NCBI GenBank assembly: GCA_003058495.1
Contig: QBVC01000038.1
Location: forward strand, 1-50,796
Length of the DNA: 50,796 bases
Direction of reading: 5' to 3'
Origin: a gamma proteobacterium symbiont of Ctena orbiculata
GTDB lineage: Bacteria > Pseudomonadota > Gammaproteobacteria > Chromatiales > Chromatiaceae
Shown here: positions 27,557 to 37,741 of the stretch, one piece after another
Numbering within the stretch: the first letter of the stretch is position 1
How the letters are laid out: each line of letters opens with the position of its first letter
Notes under the pieces: generated by a model
The model's input: the letters and a program-made list of their open reading frames with translations, nothing else
What the model was told of the DNA's origin: nothing
Databases searched by the model: none
Translations under genes and position numbers: made by a program

Positions 27557-27609
27557 GCGAGCGGCGGACCACCGATCTGGAATACCCCTGTATACTGCGT
27601 GGGAGATGA

Positions 27610-27643
27610 CCAGGGGGTATCGGCAATTAGTGCCGGCCCCTGG
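27610..27643. other. Strong stem-loop between yhdP and the nitrilase gene
   Basis: Outer stem ccagggg / cccctgg and inner stem cggca / tgccg with an attag loop. No T run follows, so it is not a classical terminator. A second short hairpin, tcgagg / cctcga, lies just downstream at about 27653-27676. These could act in mRNA processing or partial termination; that is inference. Confidence 0.5.
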
Positions 27644-27727
27644 CTGGCGGCATCGAGGTTCATGATGCTATCCTCGAAATGAAATCCACCCGAAGGGGAT
27701 GGCTGGAGTCGAGTAAGGGTTTTTCAG

Positions 27728-28546
27728 ATGAGCGCTAAGAAGAATAAAGTCGCGGCACTGCAGATGGCCTCAAGTCCGAATGTGAGCGCCAACCTGCTGG
27801 AGGCGGAGAGATTGATCGGCGAGGCCGCTGAATCGGGTGCCGGGTTGGTGGTGTTGCCGGAAAATTTTGCCTTCAAGGGTGAGCACGACCGGGATATGCT
27901 GACCCTGTGCGAGGATGATGACGGACCCTTGCGGGGATTCCTCAGTCAAATGGCGCAACGCTATGGTGTCTGGTTGGTGGGAGGCACCATACCGATGCGC
28001 GCCAAACAGGGTGGCAAGGTGCGGGCCGCTTGTCTGATAATGGACAGCGACGGCAATCAGGTGGCTCGGTACGACAAGATACATCTTTTCGATGTCCATC
28101 TGGTGGAGACGGATGAACGCTATGTAGAGTCGAATACCATCGAACCGGGTGAGGAGCTGGTGACGGTGGAGACGCCCTTTGGCGTGTTGGGGGTCGCAGT
28201 CTGTTATGACCTGCGATTTCCAGAGCTGTTTCGCAAGCTGATGGAGAAGGGTGCGGAGATATTTGCAGTACCGGCTTCGTTTACCGCGATGACCGGCAAG
28301 GCCCATTGGGAGACCCTGGTGAGAGCCAGGGCGATCGAGAATCTCGCCTTCGTTGTCGCTGCCGCACAAGGGGGTTACCACCTCAATGGTCGTGAGACCC
28401 ACGGGCATAGTATGATCGTCGATCCCTGGGGCACCGTGCTGACCCAGGTGCCGAGAGGGACCGGATTTGTCAATGTGGAAATCGATCGCGAATACCAGCG
28501 GACCATACGCAGAACTTTTCCTACCATCGACCATCTGCGTCTATAG
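27728..28546 (+). CDS. Carbon-nitrogen hydrolase, Nit1/Nit2-like
   Basis: 272 residues. The nitrilase catalytic triad is visible: E45 in VLPENFAF, K117 in YDKIHLFD and C159 in VAVCYDLRFPELF. The length and RYDKIHLFDV block are typical of the Nit branch, where characterised members hydrolyse deaminated glutathione or omega-amides. The substrate here is not proven. An AAGG lies about 10 bases before the ATG. It sits between yhdP and tldD; E. coli lacks a gene at this point, but insertion of a nitrilase here is seen in other gammaproteobacteria (recollection, not checked). Confidence 0.92.
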   Translation: MSAKKNKVAALQMASSPNVSANLLEAERLIGEAAESGAGLVVLPENFAFKGEHDRDMLTLCEDDDGPLRGFLSQMAQRYGVWLVGGTIPMRAKQGGKVRAACLIMDSDGNQVARYDKIHLFDVHLVETDERYVESNTIEPGEELVTVETPFGVLGVAVCYDLRFPELFRKLMEKGAEIFAVPASFTAMTGKAHWETLVRARAIENLAFVVAAAQGGYHLNGRETHGHSMIVDPWGTVLTQVPRGTGFVNVEIDREYQRTIRRTFPTIDHLRL

Positions 28547-28734
28547 GGGTTGCAGCAGACGAACACCCTGATTTGGGCCGGCTTGCAGAGGTCTGCGCTG
28601 GCTCATCATCCCGAAGCCGATCGAATCGAGCCCACCACAGGCTATGGCGCCATACAGGCAGGGATTGAGATGGCGAACGGCGATCGGCAACGAACACAAC
28701 AGGATTAACCAAGGCCGCTAGGGCCAGGAATACC

Positions 28735-30177
28735 ATGTCTGATCTGATTCAAATTGCACAACAGACGATCTTGTCCCCGGTGGGATTGGCGGCGCAGGAT
28801 CTTGACCGCATGCTCGGCGAATTGACGGGTAAAGGCGTCGATGCGGCCGATCTCTACTTCCAGTCGAGCCGCCTGGAGTCCTGGGTGCTGGAGGACGGCA
28901 TCATCAAGGAGGGCGCGCACAATATCGAACAGGGTGCCGGCATCCGGGTGATCAGCGGCGAAAAGACCGGTTTTGCCTATTCCGATGAACTGCAGCTGCC
29001 CACCCTGCAGGAGGCGGCGCGGGCCGCCCGGGCGATCACCCGCAGCGGTGCCGAGCAGTCGGTGCGCATCTCGGGAGTGCCGATCTCCCGCCAGCTCTAT
29101 GCGGCGATCAATCCACTGCCCACCCTTGACGAGGTGGAGAAGGTTGAGCTGCTGCGCCAGCTGGACCGGGAGGCTCGCAACCAGGACCCCAGGGTTAAGG
29201 AGGTCATTGTCAGTCTGGTGGCCGCCCATGACGTTGTGCTGGTGGCCGCCATCGACGGCACCCTCTGCGCCGACGTGAGACCGCTGGTTCGCCTCAATGT
29301 CCATGTCATCGCCGAGCGGGGTTCACGCCGGGAACAGGGGAGCAGCGGCGGCGGCGCGCGGGAGAGCCTCGACTACTTCATGCAGCAGGAGCGGGGTTTG
29401 GGCTACGCCCGGGAGGCGGTGAGGCAGGCATTGGTCAACCTCGAGGCGGTGGATGCGCCCGCCGGCAGCATGCCGGTGGTGCTCGGTCCGGGTTGGCCCG
29501 GGGTGCTTCTGCATGAGGCTGTGGGCCATGGTCTGGAGGGTGACTTCAACCGCAAGGGGACCTCCGCCTTCAGTGGACGGATCGGCGAGCAGGTGGCCGC
29601 CGCTTGTTGCACCGTGGTGGACGACGGCACCCTTCCCGGACGGCGCGGCTCGCTGACCATCGATGACGAGGGCACGCCGGGCCAGAACACGGTATTGATC
29701 GAAAACGGCATCCTCAAGGGTTATATGCAGGACAAGCACAACGCAAGCTTGATGAAGGTCGACACCACCGGTAACGGCAGACGCGAATCCTACGCCCACC
29801 TGCCGATGCCGCGGATGACCAACACCTACATGCTGCCTGGCGAACAGGATCCGGAAGAGATTATCGGATCGGTGGATCGGGGCCTCTACGCGGTGAATTT
29901 CGGTGGCGGTCAGGTCGATATCACCTCCGGCCGCTTCGTCTTCTCGGCCAGTGAGGCCTACCTGATCGAGAAGGGCAAGGTGACCAGGCCGGTGAAGGGA
30001 GCGACCCTGATCGGCAATGGGCCGGAGACCATGACCCGGGTCAGCATGGTCGGCAACGACCTGAAACTGGACGCGGGGGTCGGGGTCTGCGGCAAGGAGG
30101 GACAGAGTGTCCCCGTGGGTGTCGGCCAGCCGACGCTGAAAGTGGACGAGTTGATCGTCGGGGGTACCGAACAGTGA
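28735..30177 (+). CDS. tldD: Metalloprotease TldD
   Basis: 480 residues. The zinc-binding HExxxH motif is HEAVGH at 260-265, within [18 protein letters not shown]. TldD pairs with TldE (PmbA) to form a heterodimeric protease that cleaves unstructured peptides, for example microcin B17 leader and the CcdA antitoxin. AGGA lies 5 bases before the ATG. The stop overlaps the pmbA start (GTGA), consistent with equal production of the two subunits. Confidence 0.97.
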   Translation: MSDLIQIAQQTILSPVGLAAQDLDRMLGELTGKGVDAADLYFQSSRLESWVLEDGIIKEGAHNIEQGAGIRVISGEKTGFAYSDELQLPTLQEAARAARAITRSGAEQSVRISGVPISRQLYAAINPLPTLDEVEKVELLRQLDREARNQDPRVKEVIVSLVAAHDVVLVAAIDGTLCADVRPLVRLNVHVIAERGSRREQGSSGGGARESLDYFMQQERGLGYAREAVRQALVNLEAVDAPAGSMPVVLGPGWPGVLLHEAVGHGLEGDFNRKGTSAFSGRIGEQVAAACCTVVDDGTLPGRRGSLTIDDEGTPGQNTVLIENGILKGYMQDKHNASLMKVDTTGNGRRESYAHLPMPRMTNTYMLPGEQDPEEIIGSVDRGLYAVNFGGGQVDITSGRFVFSASEAYLIEKGKVTRPVKGATLIGNGPETMTRVSMVGNDLKLDAGVGVCGKEGQSVPVGVGQPTLKVDELIVGGTEQ

Positions 30178-31508
30178 TTGATATGGCGCAACGCAAAGCG
30201 GAATTGCAGCAACTGATTGAGGATCTGTTGGCCGAGGCCAGGCGCCAGGGGGCGACGGCCGCGGAGGCCGCGGTAAGCAGTAACGCGGGCCTCACCTTGA
30301 CCGTGCGCCTCGGTGAGACGGAGACCATCGAGCACACCCGCGACAACGGCCTCGGCGTGACCGTCTATTTCGGCCATCGAAAGGGCAGTGCCAGTACCTC
30401 CGATCTCAGTCCCCAGGCGATCCGGGAGACGGTGGAGGCGGCCTGTAACTTTGCCCGCTACACCTCCGAGGATCCCTGCTCCGGTCTGGCGGATGCGGCG
30501 TTGATGGCCACCGAGATTCCCGATCTCGATCTCTATCATCCCTGGCACCAGGGTGTCGATGAGGCGATCGAACTGGCGCTCCGATGTGAAGATGCGGCGC
30601 GGGATTTCGATCCCAGGATCTTCAATTCGGAAGGGGCATCGCTGAACTCCAACGACGGCCTCCATGTCTACGGCAACAGCCATGGCTTCATCGGCGGCTA
30701 TCCCTCTTCCCGTCACAGCCTGAGCTGTGCCGTGTTGGGCAAGCAGGACGGGAGCATGCAGCGCGACTACTGGTATACCCTCTGCCGTCAATCGGAGCGA
30801 CTGGAATCGCCGGAGCAGGTCGGCAGGCGGGCGGCGGAGCGGACCGTGGCACGGTTGAATGCCAGGCAGCTGCCGACCCAGCAGGCGCCGGTGCTGTTCC
30901 AGGCCGATGTGGCGGTCGGGCTGTTGCGCAGCTTTATCGGGGCGATCAGGGGAGCCGCGCTCTATCGCAAGGCGAGTTTTCTTCTCGACCACCTGGGGAG
31001 AGCCGTATTTCCAGCCTTTGTCAACATCCATGAAGAGCCCCATCTCCCCATGGGGCTGGCCAGCGCCGCCTATGACAATGAGGGCGTGGCGACCCGCAGC
31101 AGGGAGTTTGTGCGCCAGGGCGTGCTCGAGAGCTATGTGCTCGACAGTTATGCGGCACGCAAGCTCGGCATGCAGACCACGGGGAATGCGGGCGGGGTAA
31201 GGAATCTGCGCATCAGCAGCGGTGAACTGGACCGCGAGGGTCTGCTCAGGAAGATGGATCGCGGGCTGCTGGTCACCGAGCTGATGGGGCAGGGTGTGAA
31301 CATGGTAACCGGGGACTACTCCCGGGGTGCCGCCGGCTTTTGGGTGGAGGCTGGTGAGATAGCCTATCCCGTGGAGGAGATCACCATCGCCGGCAACATG
31401 CGGGATATGATGATGGGATTGCTCGAGGTGGGCAGCGACCTGGAGACCCGCAGCAGCGTGCAGACCGGCTCCTGGCTGATCGACCGGATGATGATCGCCG
31501 GCGAGTAA
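30174..31508 (+). CDS. pmbA: TldD partner subunit PmbA/TldE
   Basis: 444 residues from a GTG that overlaps the tldD stop; an in-frame ATG at 30183 is the alternative. The stretch GGGGG lies about 9 bases before the GTG. It shares the TldD/PmbA fold ([54 protein letters not shown]) but lacks HExxxH, as expected of the non-catalytic partner. The gene ends the rlmH-to-pmbA run. Confidence 0.96.
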   Translation: MIDMAQRKAELQQLIEDLLAEARRQGATAAEAAVSSNAGLTLTVRLGETETIEHTRDNGLGVTVYFGHRKGSASTSDLSPQAIRETVEAACNFARYTSEDPCSGLADAALMATEIPDLDLYHPWHQGVDEAIELALRCEDAARDFDPRIFNSEGASLNSNDGLHVYGNSHGFIGGYPSSRHSLSCAVLGKQDGSMQRDYWYTLCRQSERLESPEQVGRRAAERTVARLNARQLPTQQAPVLFQADVAVGLLRSFIGAIRGAALYRKASFLLDHLGRAVFPAFVNIHEEPHLPMGLASAAYDNEGVATRSREFVRQGVLESYVLDSYAARKLGMQTTGNAGGVRNLRISSGELDREGLLRKMDRGLLVTELMGQGVNMVTGDYSRGAAGFWVEAGEIAYPVEEITIAGNMRDMMMGLLEVGSDLETRSSVQTGSWLIDRMMIAGE

Positions 31509-31814
31509 GCGGGGGTTGGGGAGAAATGCTGCTTACTTGCGGGTGTTTCCAGTGCGTTCTGGTGGGGCAGGGCCCCACCAAAATAGCTTAGTTGGCCCAG
31601 AGAATTCTCGTACTGGTGCGGCAAGCCACACCCTACGCCTCGAATTCTTCTAAGAGATTAACCGCAAATAGACGCAAATTACCGCGAATCCACGCACAAT
31701 AGAGATTGCATTACACAAATTTCTGCGACATTTTGAGGTGATTGGCATTCATTTGCGGTTTTGAATAATCGACTAAGTATCATTCAGGTCAGAGAGTAAT
31801 TGCCCTTCCCTATC
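31509..31814. other. 306-base convergent gap with hairpin and repeat remnant
   Basis: No gene. It separates convergent pmbA and pdxA. A perfect 9-bp stem, tggtggggc / gccccacca with a 3-base loop (31560-31580), has no T run on either side. Repeat element B follows at 31660-31760. Confidence 0.6.
31660..31760. repeat. Degenerate inverted-repeat element B
   Basis: The left arm starts aaccgcaaatagacgcaaat at 31660; the right end atttgcggtt (31751-31760) is the exact reverse complement of the first 10 bases. The 10-base phasing (cgcaaat, cgcgaat, cgcac) matches elements A and C, but the arms are worn and the interior is short. Confidence 0.65.
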
Positions 31815-32816
31815 TCAGCCCACACCCTCCTTTGACCTGCTCTTGACCATCGTCTCCGCCACCTTCACTGCGTACTGCAGGCTGCCCAGGTTCGCCTGAC
31901 TGGTGCCTGCCAGGGGCAGGGCCGTGCCGTGGTCCACCGAGGTGCGGATGATGGGCAGTCCCAGGGTGATATTGACGGCATGGCCGAATCCCAGGTGTTT
32001 CAGCACCGGCAGACCCTGATCGTGGTACATCGCCAGGATCGCATCCGCCTGTTGAAGATGGATGGGAGTGAAGATGGTATCGGCGGGAAGCGGGCCGATC
32101 AGCTGCATTCCCTGGCTGTTCAGCTCCGCCAGTGCGGGTTGAATGACCTCGATCTCCTCCCGGCCAAGATGCCCCTGTTCCCCCGCATGGGGATTGAGTC
32201 CGCAGACCATGATGCGGGGTTGCGCTATGCCGAAATATTGCTGCAGGTCGTTGTGCAGGGTGGTCGCCACCTGCTGCAACAGGTCCCTGGTGATCGCCCG
32301 GCTCACCTCCGCCAGGGGCAGGTGGGTGGTGACCAGGGCGACGCGCAGATCGGGGGTGGCGAGCAACATCACCGGATTGGCGTCTTCACAGAGCGCGGAG
32401 AGGTATTCGGTATGGCCGGTGAAGGGGAGCCCGGCATCGTTGATCACCCCTTTGTGCACCGGGCCGGTAACCATCCCGTCGAACTCGCCGTTGATGCAGC
32501 CTTCGGTGGCGATGCGCAGGGTCTCCAGCACATACTCGGCGTTGGCGGGATTGAGTCGGCCGCAGACGACCTCATGATTGAGGTTCGCAGGGAGATAGCG
32601 AAGCTTGCCGGGTGGCAGGGGGGAGGCGGGTTTGCGCGCATCGAATGGGACAAGCTCGAGCCCCAGGCCGAGGCGTTTCGCACGCTGCTGCAGCAGAATC
32701 GGATCGGCAATGGCGACGAGCTCGGTCTCGGGATAGGGCCGCTGGGCAAGCATGATGCAGAGATCGGGGCCGACACCCGCAGGTTCGCCGGGAGTAAGTG
32801 CGAGACGTGAAATCAA
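31815..32816 (-). CDS. pdxA: 4-hydroxythreonine-4-phosphate dehydrogenase
   Basis: 333 residues. Oxidises 4-phosphohydroxy-L-threonine in pyridoxal phosphate synthesis. Visible: RLALTPGEPAGVGPDL start, TGPVHKGVINDAG, FTGHTEYLSAL, GLNPHAGEQGHLGREE and MYHDQGLPVLKHLGF with metal-binding His residues. The start codon is TTG and overlaps the surA stop (TTGA), so translation is probably coupled. It is third in lptD-surA-pdxA. The usual next genes, rsmA and apaGH, do not follow. Confidence 0.95.
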   Translation of the reverse strand: MISRLALTPGEPAGVGPDLCIMLAQRPYPETELVAIADPILLQQRAKRLGLGLELVPFDARKPASPLPPGKLRYLPANLNHEVVCGRLNPANAEYVLETLRIATEGCINGEFDGMVTGPVHKGVINDAGLPFTGHTEYLSALCEDANPVMLLATPDLRVALVTTHLPLAEVSRAITRDLLQQVATTLHNDLQQYFGIAQPRIMVCGLNPHAGEQGHLGREEIEVIQPALAELNSQGMQLIGPLPADTIFTPIHLQQADAILAMYHDQGLPVLKHLGFGHAVNITLGLPIIRTSVDHGTALPLAGTSQANLGSLQYAVKVAETMVKSRSKEGVG

Positions 32817-34123
32817 GGCGTTTCCAACTCTTCCAGCAAGACCTCCACATAGGCCTCGTCGCGCAGGCGACGCAGCCAGAGTTCAATGGCCTCTTCAGAT
32901 TTCTGCTTTTGGATCGCCAGGCGCGCCCTGTTCTTCATCGCCTCTTCGGTATTGTCGTGCTGGCGCCGTTCCAGAGGCTGCACGATATGCCAGCCGAACG
33001 GGGTCTTGAAGGGTTGGCTGATTGCGCCGATGTCAAGGGCATCCATCTGCTCCTCGAACTGGCTGACCAGGTCTCCGGGGCTGGTCCAGCCCAGGTCGCC
33101 ACCCTTGATCGCCGATGCCTTGTCATCGGAGTGGGAGCGCGCCAGCGCCTCGAATGAGTCGCCTCCTATGATACGCTCGCGCAAGGTCTCCAACCGCTGC
33201 CGTGCCTCGTTGTCGGAGACGATCTCATTGGTGCTCACCAGGATATGGCGGGCATGGGTCTGATTGATGATCAGCTTGTTGCCCCCCTTTACCTCCGCCA
33301 GCTTGACGAGGTGGTAGCCCGAGGCGTTACGGATGGGTTCGCTGACGCTTTCGACCTCCATCTCATCGATCACCCCGGTAAACAGGCTCGGGATCCGCGA
33401 CATCTCAATCCAGCCGAGATCGCCGCCATCCAGGGCCTGCCTGCCGTCCGAGTGACCTATCGCCAGTTCACTGAAGTCGGCACCCTCGGCAAGCTGGTCA
33501 TAGACCGACTGGGCCTTCTCCTTTGCCTCCTGCACATCTTCCGGTGATGCGCCCTCAGGGGTGGCGATGAGGATATGGTAGAGGCGGACCGCGGATCGCT
33601 GCCGGCTGGTTCCAACCTCCCGGGCGAGAAAATTCTCAATATCCTGTTCGGTGATCACGATCCTGTTGATCACCTCTTTCTGTTTCAGGCGGTTGATCAG
33701 GATGTCCTCGCGCAACTGCTCGCGGAAGAGGGCAAAGTTGATTCCGTCCGCCTCGAGGGTCTCGCGCAGTTGCAACAGGGAGATCCGGTTGGTCTTGGCG
33801 ATGTTGGCGATTGCCTTGGTGACGGTGGCATCATCAACGCTGAGACCAAGGCGCTGCGCGGCCTGCAGCTGCAACCGCTTGGTGATCATGCGTTCCAGCA
33901 CCTGCTGCTGGATGATCCGCATCGGCGGCAGATTGGTCTGCTTCTGTTCAAGTTGGGCAAGCAGTTCCCGGGTCTGGCTGTCGAGTTCGCTCTTGGCGAT
34001 GATATCGTCATTGACCAATGCCACGATGTGATCCAGCTCTTTGACCGCCGCCTGCGGGGCGATGCTGTAGCACAGCATCATCAACCCTGTCAGCAAGATG
34101 GTGAGGCGCTCTCTATTACCCAT
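32813..34123 (-). CDS. surA: Periplasmic chaperone and peptidyl-prolyl isomerase SurA
   Basis: 436 residues. Signal peptide about 1-26 (ends PQAA). The SurA N-terminal chaperone domain covers about 30-165 (HIVALVNDDIIAKSEL). Two parvulin domains follow at about 170-275 and 283-385 (HILIATPEG..., HARHILVSTNEI...), then a C-terminal helix. It carries nascent outer-membrane proteins, including LptD, across the periplasm. AAGGG lies just before the ATG. The gene starts 5 bases after lptD. Confidence 0.97.
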   Translation of the reverse strand: MGNRERLTILLTGLMMLCYSIAPQAAVKELDHIVALVNDDIIAKSELDSQTRELLAQLEQKQTNLPPMRIIQQQVLERMITKRLQLQAAQRLGLSVDDATVTKAIANIAKTNRISLLQLRETLEADGINFALFREQLREDILINRLKQKEVINRIVITEQDIENFLAREVGTSRQRSAVRLYHILIATPEGASPEDVQEAKEKAQSVYDQLAEGADFSELAIGHSDGRQALDGGDLGWIEMSRIPSLFTGVIDEMEVESVSEPIRNASGYHLVKLAEVKGGNKLIINQTHARHILVSTNEIVSDNEARQRLETLRERIIGGDSFEALARSHSDDKASAIKGGDLGWTSPGDLVSQFEEQMDALDIGAISQPFKTPFGWHIVQPLERRQHDNTEEAMKNRARLAIQKQKSEEAIELWLRRLRDEAYVEVLLEELETP

Positions 34124-34128
34124 AGCCC

Positions 34129-36399
34129 TTACCGTTCATTGTTAAAACCATATATCGTTTCCTGCATTGTGCTGTCCACAGCATGCCCCAGGGCGCCCAG
34201 GCCCCGCAACTCAAGCTGCAACATGAACCTTGTCTCCTCTTCCTCATCCTTGTCCTCGTTGGCTACATAGCGCTGGACCAGGGTGCGAAGCTTCCAGCAG
34301 CAGCGGCCGCCGTACTCCAAACCCGCTATTCTATTCATATTCCGCTCATAAAGGTAAGAGTACTTCCATTTGCCAAACAGGCTGAATTTGTGCCCAAAGG
34401 GCCAATAGAAGGAGAGATCCAGGTCTTCGATGCTATCGCGCTTGAAATTGTAATCGACATTGAAGCGTTGCTGCTCGGGGGTGCTGTAGCTCAGGGTGAA
34501 ACGTCCTCTCTCGACCTGTTCCTGATCGAGATGGGGATTGTGGCGCAGGGTCAGCCTGGTGCGCCAATGATCTCCCAATCTCGAGGAGAGCTCAGCCACG
34601 ATGGCGGAGGATGGATCCTCCTCCGCGGAGCCGCTCAACTGTACCTCTCTATCTTCGGCGTAGTAGATCTGACCGATACTGGCGCGCAGACGTTCCATGC
34701 CGTTGTCGCTTTGGAACCAGCGGCTGGTCAGGCCGAAGGCCAGCTGCTTGGCGTCACCGAAGCGGTCCCTGCCGGTGAAACGGTTCTCCTTGAACAGGTT
34801 GCTGAAGCTGATATCGAGTTCGGCGGAGTCGAAGTCCGGGATCTCCGACTGATCATCGAACGGCGCATAGAGCAGAAAGAGTCTCGGCTCCAGGGTCTGC
34901 AGCGCGGGGGTGCCGAACCAGTGGGTTTCGCGTTCGAATACCAGGCCGCCATCGAGGCTGTAGGCAGGGACGAAGTAGTCGGGAGTCTCATCCGGCGACT
35001 CGGCCTCCTGGTCGAGCCTGTAGCCCGCGTAGTTGAGGCTCAACCTCGGGACCAGGTGTCCCCAGCTGCGGCGCAACGGCAGACTGAGGGAAGGGCGCAG
35101 CGAGAGCCGTTCGCCGTTGGTCAGGGTATCGTGCTTGAAGTGCGCATACTCGCCGCTGAAGCCCAGGGTCAATCCCAGGGGACCGGTCCTGTTGCGATAG
35201 CGGGTCGAGAGTTGCGGCAGACGCCGGTAGGGGTGTTGACTCTCACTCAGGGAGTCATCCACGGTCTGAAACCGCTGCACCCGGCCGAGCAGATTCCAGT
35301 TGCCGATGTTGTAGGCGACCTCACCGACACGTTCCAGGTGGCGCCTGCTGGTGATGGCGAGACCGCTGCCGAAATCCTCCAGGTACTCGTTGTCGCTGAC
35401 CGCGCTGGTCTCGATGCGGGTTGCGAGTCCGGGATAGGGGAGGCTGGCGTGATAGAACCTCAAGGCGCTGCGCCTGTCGTCGCGATCCGGGCTCTGCTGC
35501 CTGTCGGCGGCGAGTATCTCGCCACTGATCTCGCCCCGCTGGCGCTCGCCGAGAAAACGGAACTCCGCCCCCAGCATGACGCCCCGTTTGCTCATCAGGC
35601 GCGGCGTCAGGGTGGCGTCGTAGTTGGGTGCGAGATTGAAGTAGTAGGGGAGGATGAGTTCGCTGCCGAGGCGGTTGGAAGAGCCCATGGAGGGTATCAG
35701 CAGACCGCTCTTTCTGCGCTCGTCCACCGGAAAGGTGAAGTAGGGGAGATAGAGAACCGGCACGCCGGCCAGCTCAAGCCTGGCATGGCGCGCGCTTCCC
35801 CAGCCTTGCGCCATATCGATAGCCAGCTCGGTGGCGACTAGGCGCCAGTCATCCCTGTCCGGGGGGCAGGTGGAGTAGACCGCATCCCGGTAATGGGAGT
35901 GCTCTCTGCCGTCCAGGGTGATCAGCGCCGCACTGCCCCTTGCGCCGCCTGTGGTGAGGCGAAACTCGGTTTCGCTCAACCAGCCGCTGTCGTCATCCAG
36001 CTCCAGATACCCCTCATCGGCGGTGGCCCGGACACCGCCCTGCTCAATGAAGAGATTGCCGAAGAGATTGGCGATGCGACGCCGGTGGTCGAAGCTGATG
36101 CTGTCGGCCTCCGCATAGCCGTCGGGGCGCCACAGCTGAACCGATCCTCTGAGCAGGCTCAATCCCCGCGCCTGGTCGTACTCCATCTGATCGGCCTCGA
36201 GCCGAATCGCCGCTCCCGGCAGCGCCGGGGTAGCAGGGAGACCGGTTTCGCCTGGCGGATTTTTGCAGTAGTCCCAGTCGAGCCCCCGGTCGATGCGAAG
36301 CCGATCATCCGCCGCCGCAAGCCGGGTTGCCAGCAGGCAGAGTGAAAGGATTATCGGGAGTGAACGAGGCGACATCGAGTTGACTGATTGGTGTTTCAC
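34129..36399 (-). CDS. lptD: LPS-assembly outer-membrane protein LptD
   Basis: 756 residues from a GTG; an ATG eight codons later (36375) would also give a good signal peptide (MSPRSLPIILSLCLLATRLAA). The N-terminal OstA/jellyroll domain includes ADQMEYDQARGLSLLRGSVQ. The large C-terminal barrel includes LYLPYFTFPVDERRKSGLL. All four disulfide Cys are present: C45, C178 and the adjacent pair C700-C701. LptD with LptE inserts lipopolysaccharide in the outer leaflet. First gene of lptD-surA-pdxA, divergent from an RND pump operon with a 148-base gap. Confidence 0.96.
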   Translation of the reverse strand: MKHQSVNSMSPRSLPIILSLCLLATRLAAADDRLRIDRGLDWDYCKNPPGETGLPATPALPGAAIRLEADQMEYDQARGLSLLRGSVQLWRPDGYAEADSISFDHRRRIANLFGNLFIEQGGVRATADEGYLELDDDSGWLSETEFRLTTGGARGSAALITLDGREHSHYRDAVYSTCPPDRDDWRLVATELAIDMAQGWGSARHARLELAGVPVLYLPYFTFPVDERRKSGLLIPSMGSSNRLGSELILPYYFNLAPNYDATLTPRLMSKRGVMLGAEFRFLGERQRGEISGEILAADRQQSPDRDDRRSALRFYHASLPYPGLATRIETSAVSDNEYLEDFGSGLAITSRRHLERVGEVAYNIGNWNLLGRVQRFQTVDDSLSESQHPYRRLPQLSTRYRNRTGPLGLTLGFSGEYAHFKHDTLTNGERLSLRPSLSLPLRRSWGHLVPRLSLNYAGYRLDQEAESPDETPDYFVPAYSLDGGLVFERETHWFGTPALQTLEPRLFLLYAPFDDQSEIPDFDSAELDISFSNLFKENRFTGRDRFGDAKQLAFGLTSRWFQSDNGMERLRASIGQIYYAEDREVQLSGSAEEDPSSAIVAELSSRLGDHWRTRLTLRHNPHLDQEQVERGRFTLSYSTPEQQRFNVDYNFKRDSIEDLDLSFYWPFGHKFSLFGKWKYSYLYERNMNRIAGLEYGGRCCWKLRTLVQRYVANEDKDEEEETRFMLQLELRGLGALGHAVDSTMQETIYGFNNER

Positions 36400-36547
36400 T
36401 TCGGGTGATGACTCTCAGGGCCTAGCAACGGACCCTGGGGAACCAATAGTGGTTTGCAAACTCACTTATGGTGGACATTGATATTTCACCACGCGGCACC
36501 GCACAAAATCGCATAGAATCTGCCTTACTTCAAATTATCTCTAACCA

Positions 36548-37741
36548 TTGGTAGCACAGGTGACCTCGGCAAAACGACGATTCTTCCTTACCCTGGCCAT
36601 TCTGATGACCACGATTGTCGTCGTCGTTTTGATCTTTGTGACCCGCCCGCAAGCCAATGTGGAGATGAGGCAGCCGGGCATCACCCGGGTCGAGGTGACC
36701 GAAGTGGTTCGCCGTGATCTGTTGCCGAGCGTCGAGTCTACCGGGGTGCTGCGTCCGCGGCAGGTCGCCTCGCTGCGTTTCGAGGTGGCAGGTGAACTGA
36801 GTGCCCGCGAGGTGGAGCCCGGTGAATCGGTCAGCGAGGGGGATCTGCTGCTGAGACTGGATAACGAGGACTACCGGGACGCAGTGAATGAAGCCGAGTC
36901 CCAGATCGCAGAGACCCGGGCCACCCTGGCGCGGGACGGGGCGCTGCTCAAGCTGGCGCGGGAGAACCGGCAGCTCGCGGAGCGGGAATATCAGCGTCTG
37001 GAAAAGCTGGGCAAGGGCTCGCTCGCCTCCGTCTCCACCCGGGAGAGCGCCCGCCAGCAGCTGATCAATCTGCAGAGTGAAGAGGCCCGGCTGGGATTCA
37101 GTCAACAGAGCGGTGAGGCGCGTCTTGCCCGCCAGGAGGCCGCCCGCAACCGGGCCCGGCGCAACCTTGAACGTACCCGTCTGCTGGCGCCGTTCAGCGG
37201 TCGGATAAACCGGGTCATGGTCGAGGTGGGTGACTATGTGCAGGGCAGCAGCCCGGTAGTGGAACTGATCGATGATGCCGCCCTGGAACTCGACGTGGCG
37301 GTGAGCGGCGACGTGGCCGCCGCCTTGGCCCTCGGGCAGGCGTTGCGGGTGGATGTGGACGGCCGCCAGGTGGATGGGGAGTTGGTGGCGCTGCAGATCG
37401 ATCCCGATCCTCAGACCCATACCCATCCCCTGCGCGTTCGTATCCCGGGTCAGGGCCTGTTGCCGGGACAGCTGGGCCGGGTGGATCTGCCGCTGCGCCC
37501 CCGAAGGGATGTCCTGGTGGTGCCCGCATCCGCGGTGTTGCGCGAGGAGGGGAAACACTTCGTCTTTCTGGTGCGGGAGAATCGCCTGCAGCGTCGACAG
37601 GTGGTTCCGGGCATACGCCACGGTGATTGGCTGCTCCTGCAACAGGGCGTGGAGCAGGGCGACATCCTGGTGGCCAGGGACCTGGAGGTGCTGAGCCAGG
37701 ACACCGAGGTTCAGGTCGAATCCGGCGGGAAGCAGCCTTGA
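36548..37741 (+). CDS. RND efflux membrane-fusion (periplasmic adaptor) protein
   Basis: 397 residues if TTG at 36548 is used; GTG at 36560 is an alternative and no ribosome site decides it. An N-terminal membrane anchor lies at about 12-32. The first lipoyl half (RFEVAGELSAREVEPGESVSEGD), a coiled-coil hairpin (about 105-205), the second lipoyl half (RTRLLAPFSGRINRVMVEVGDYV) and beta-barrel follow. It links the downstream inner-membrane pump to an outer-membrane channel; no TolC gene is nearby. Its stop overlaps the pump start (TTGA). Confidence 0.92.
   Translation: MVAQVTSAKRRFFLTLAILMTTIVVVVLIFVTRPQANVEMRQPGITRVEVTEVVRRDLLPSVESTGVLRPRQVASLRFEVAGELSAREVEPGESVSEGDLLLRLDNEDYRDAVNEAESQIAETRATLARDGALLKLARENRQLAEREYQRLEKLGKGSLASVSTRESARQQLINLQSEEARLGFSQQSGEARLARQEAARNRARRNLERTRLLAPFSGRINRVMVEVGDYVQGSSPVVELIDDAALELDVAVSGDVAAALALGQALRVDVDGRQVDGELVALQIDPDPQTHTHPLRVRIPGQGLLPGQLGRVDLPLRPRRDVLVVPASAVLREEGKHFVFLVRENRLQRRQVVPGIRHGDWLLLQQGVEQGDILVARDLEVLSQDTEVQVESGGKQP

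Noticed and set aside
31560-31580. Terminator for pmbA or pdxA
   Set aside because: Good stem but no T run on either strand, so kept only as a hairpin within the gap entry.
37627-37737. Upstream extension of the RND permease frame
   Set aside because: Low-complexity Gly/Arg-rich sequence overlapping the adaptor gene; TM1 begins right after TTG at 37738.
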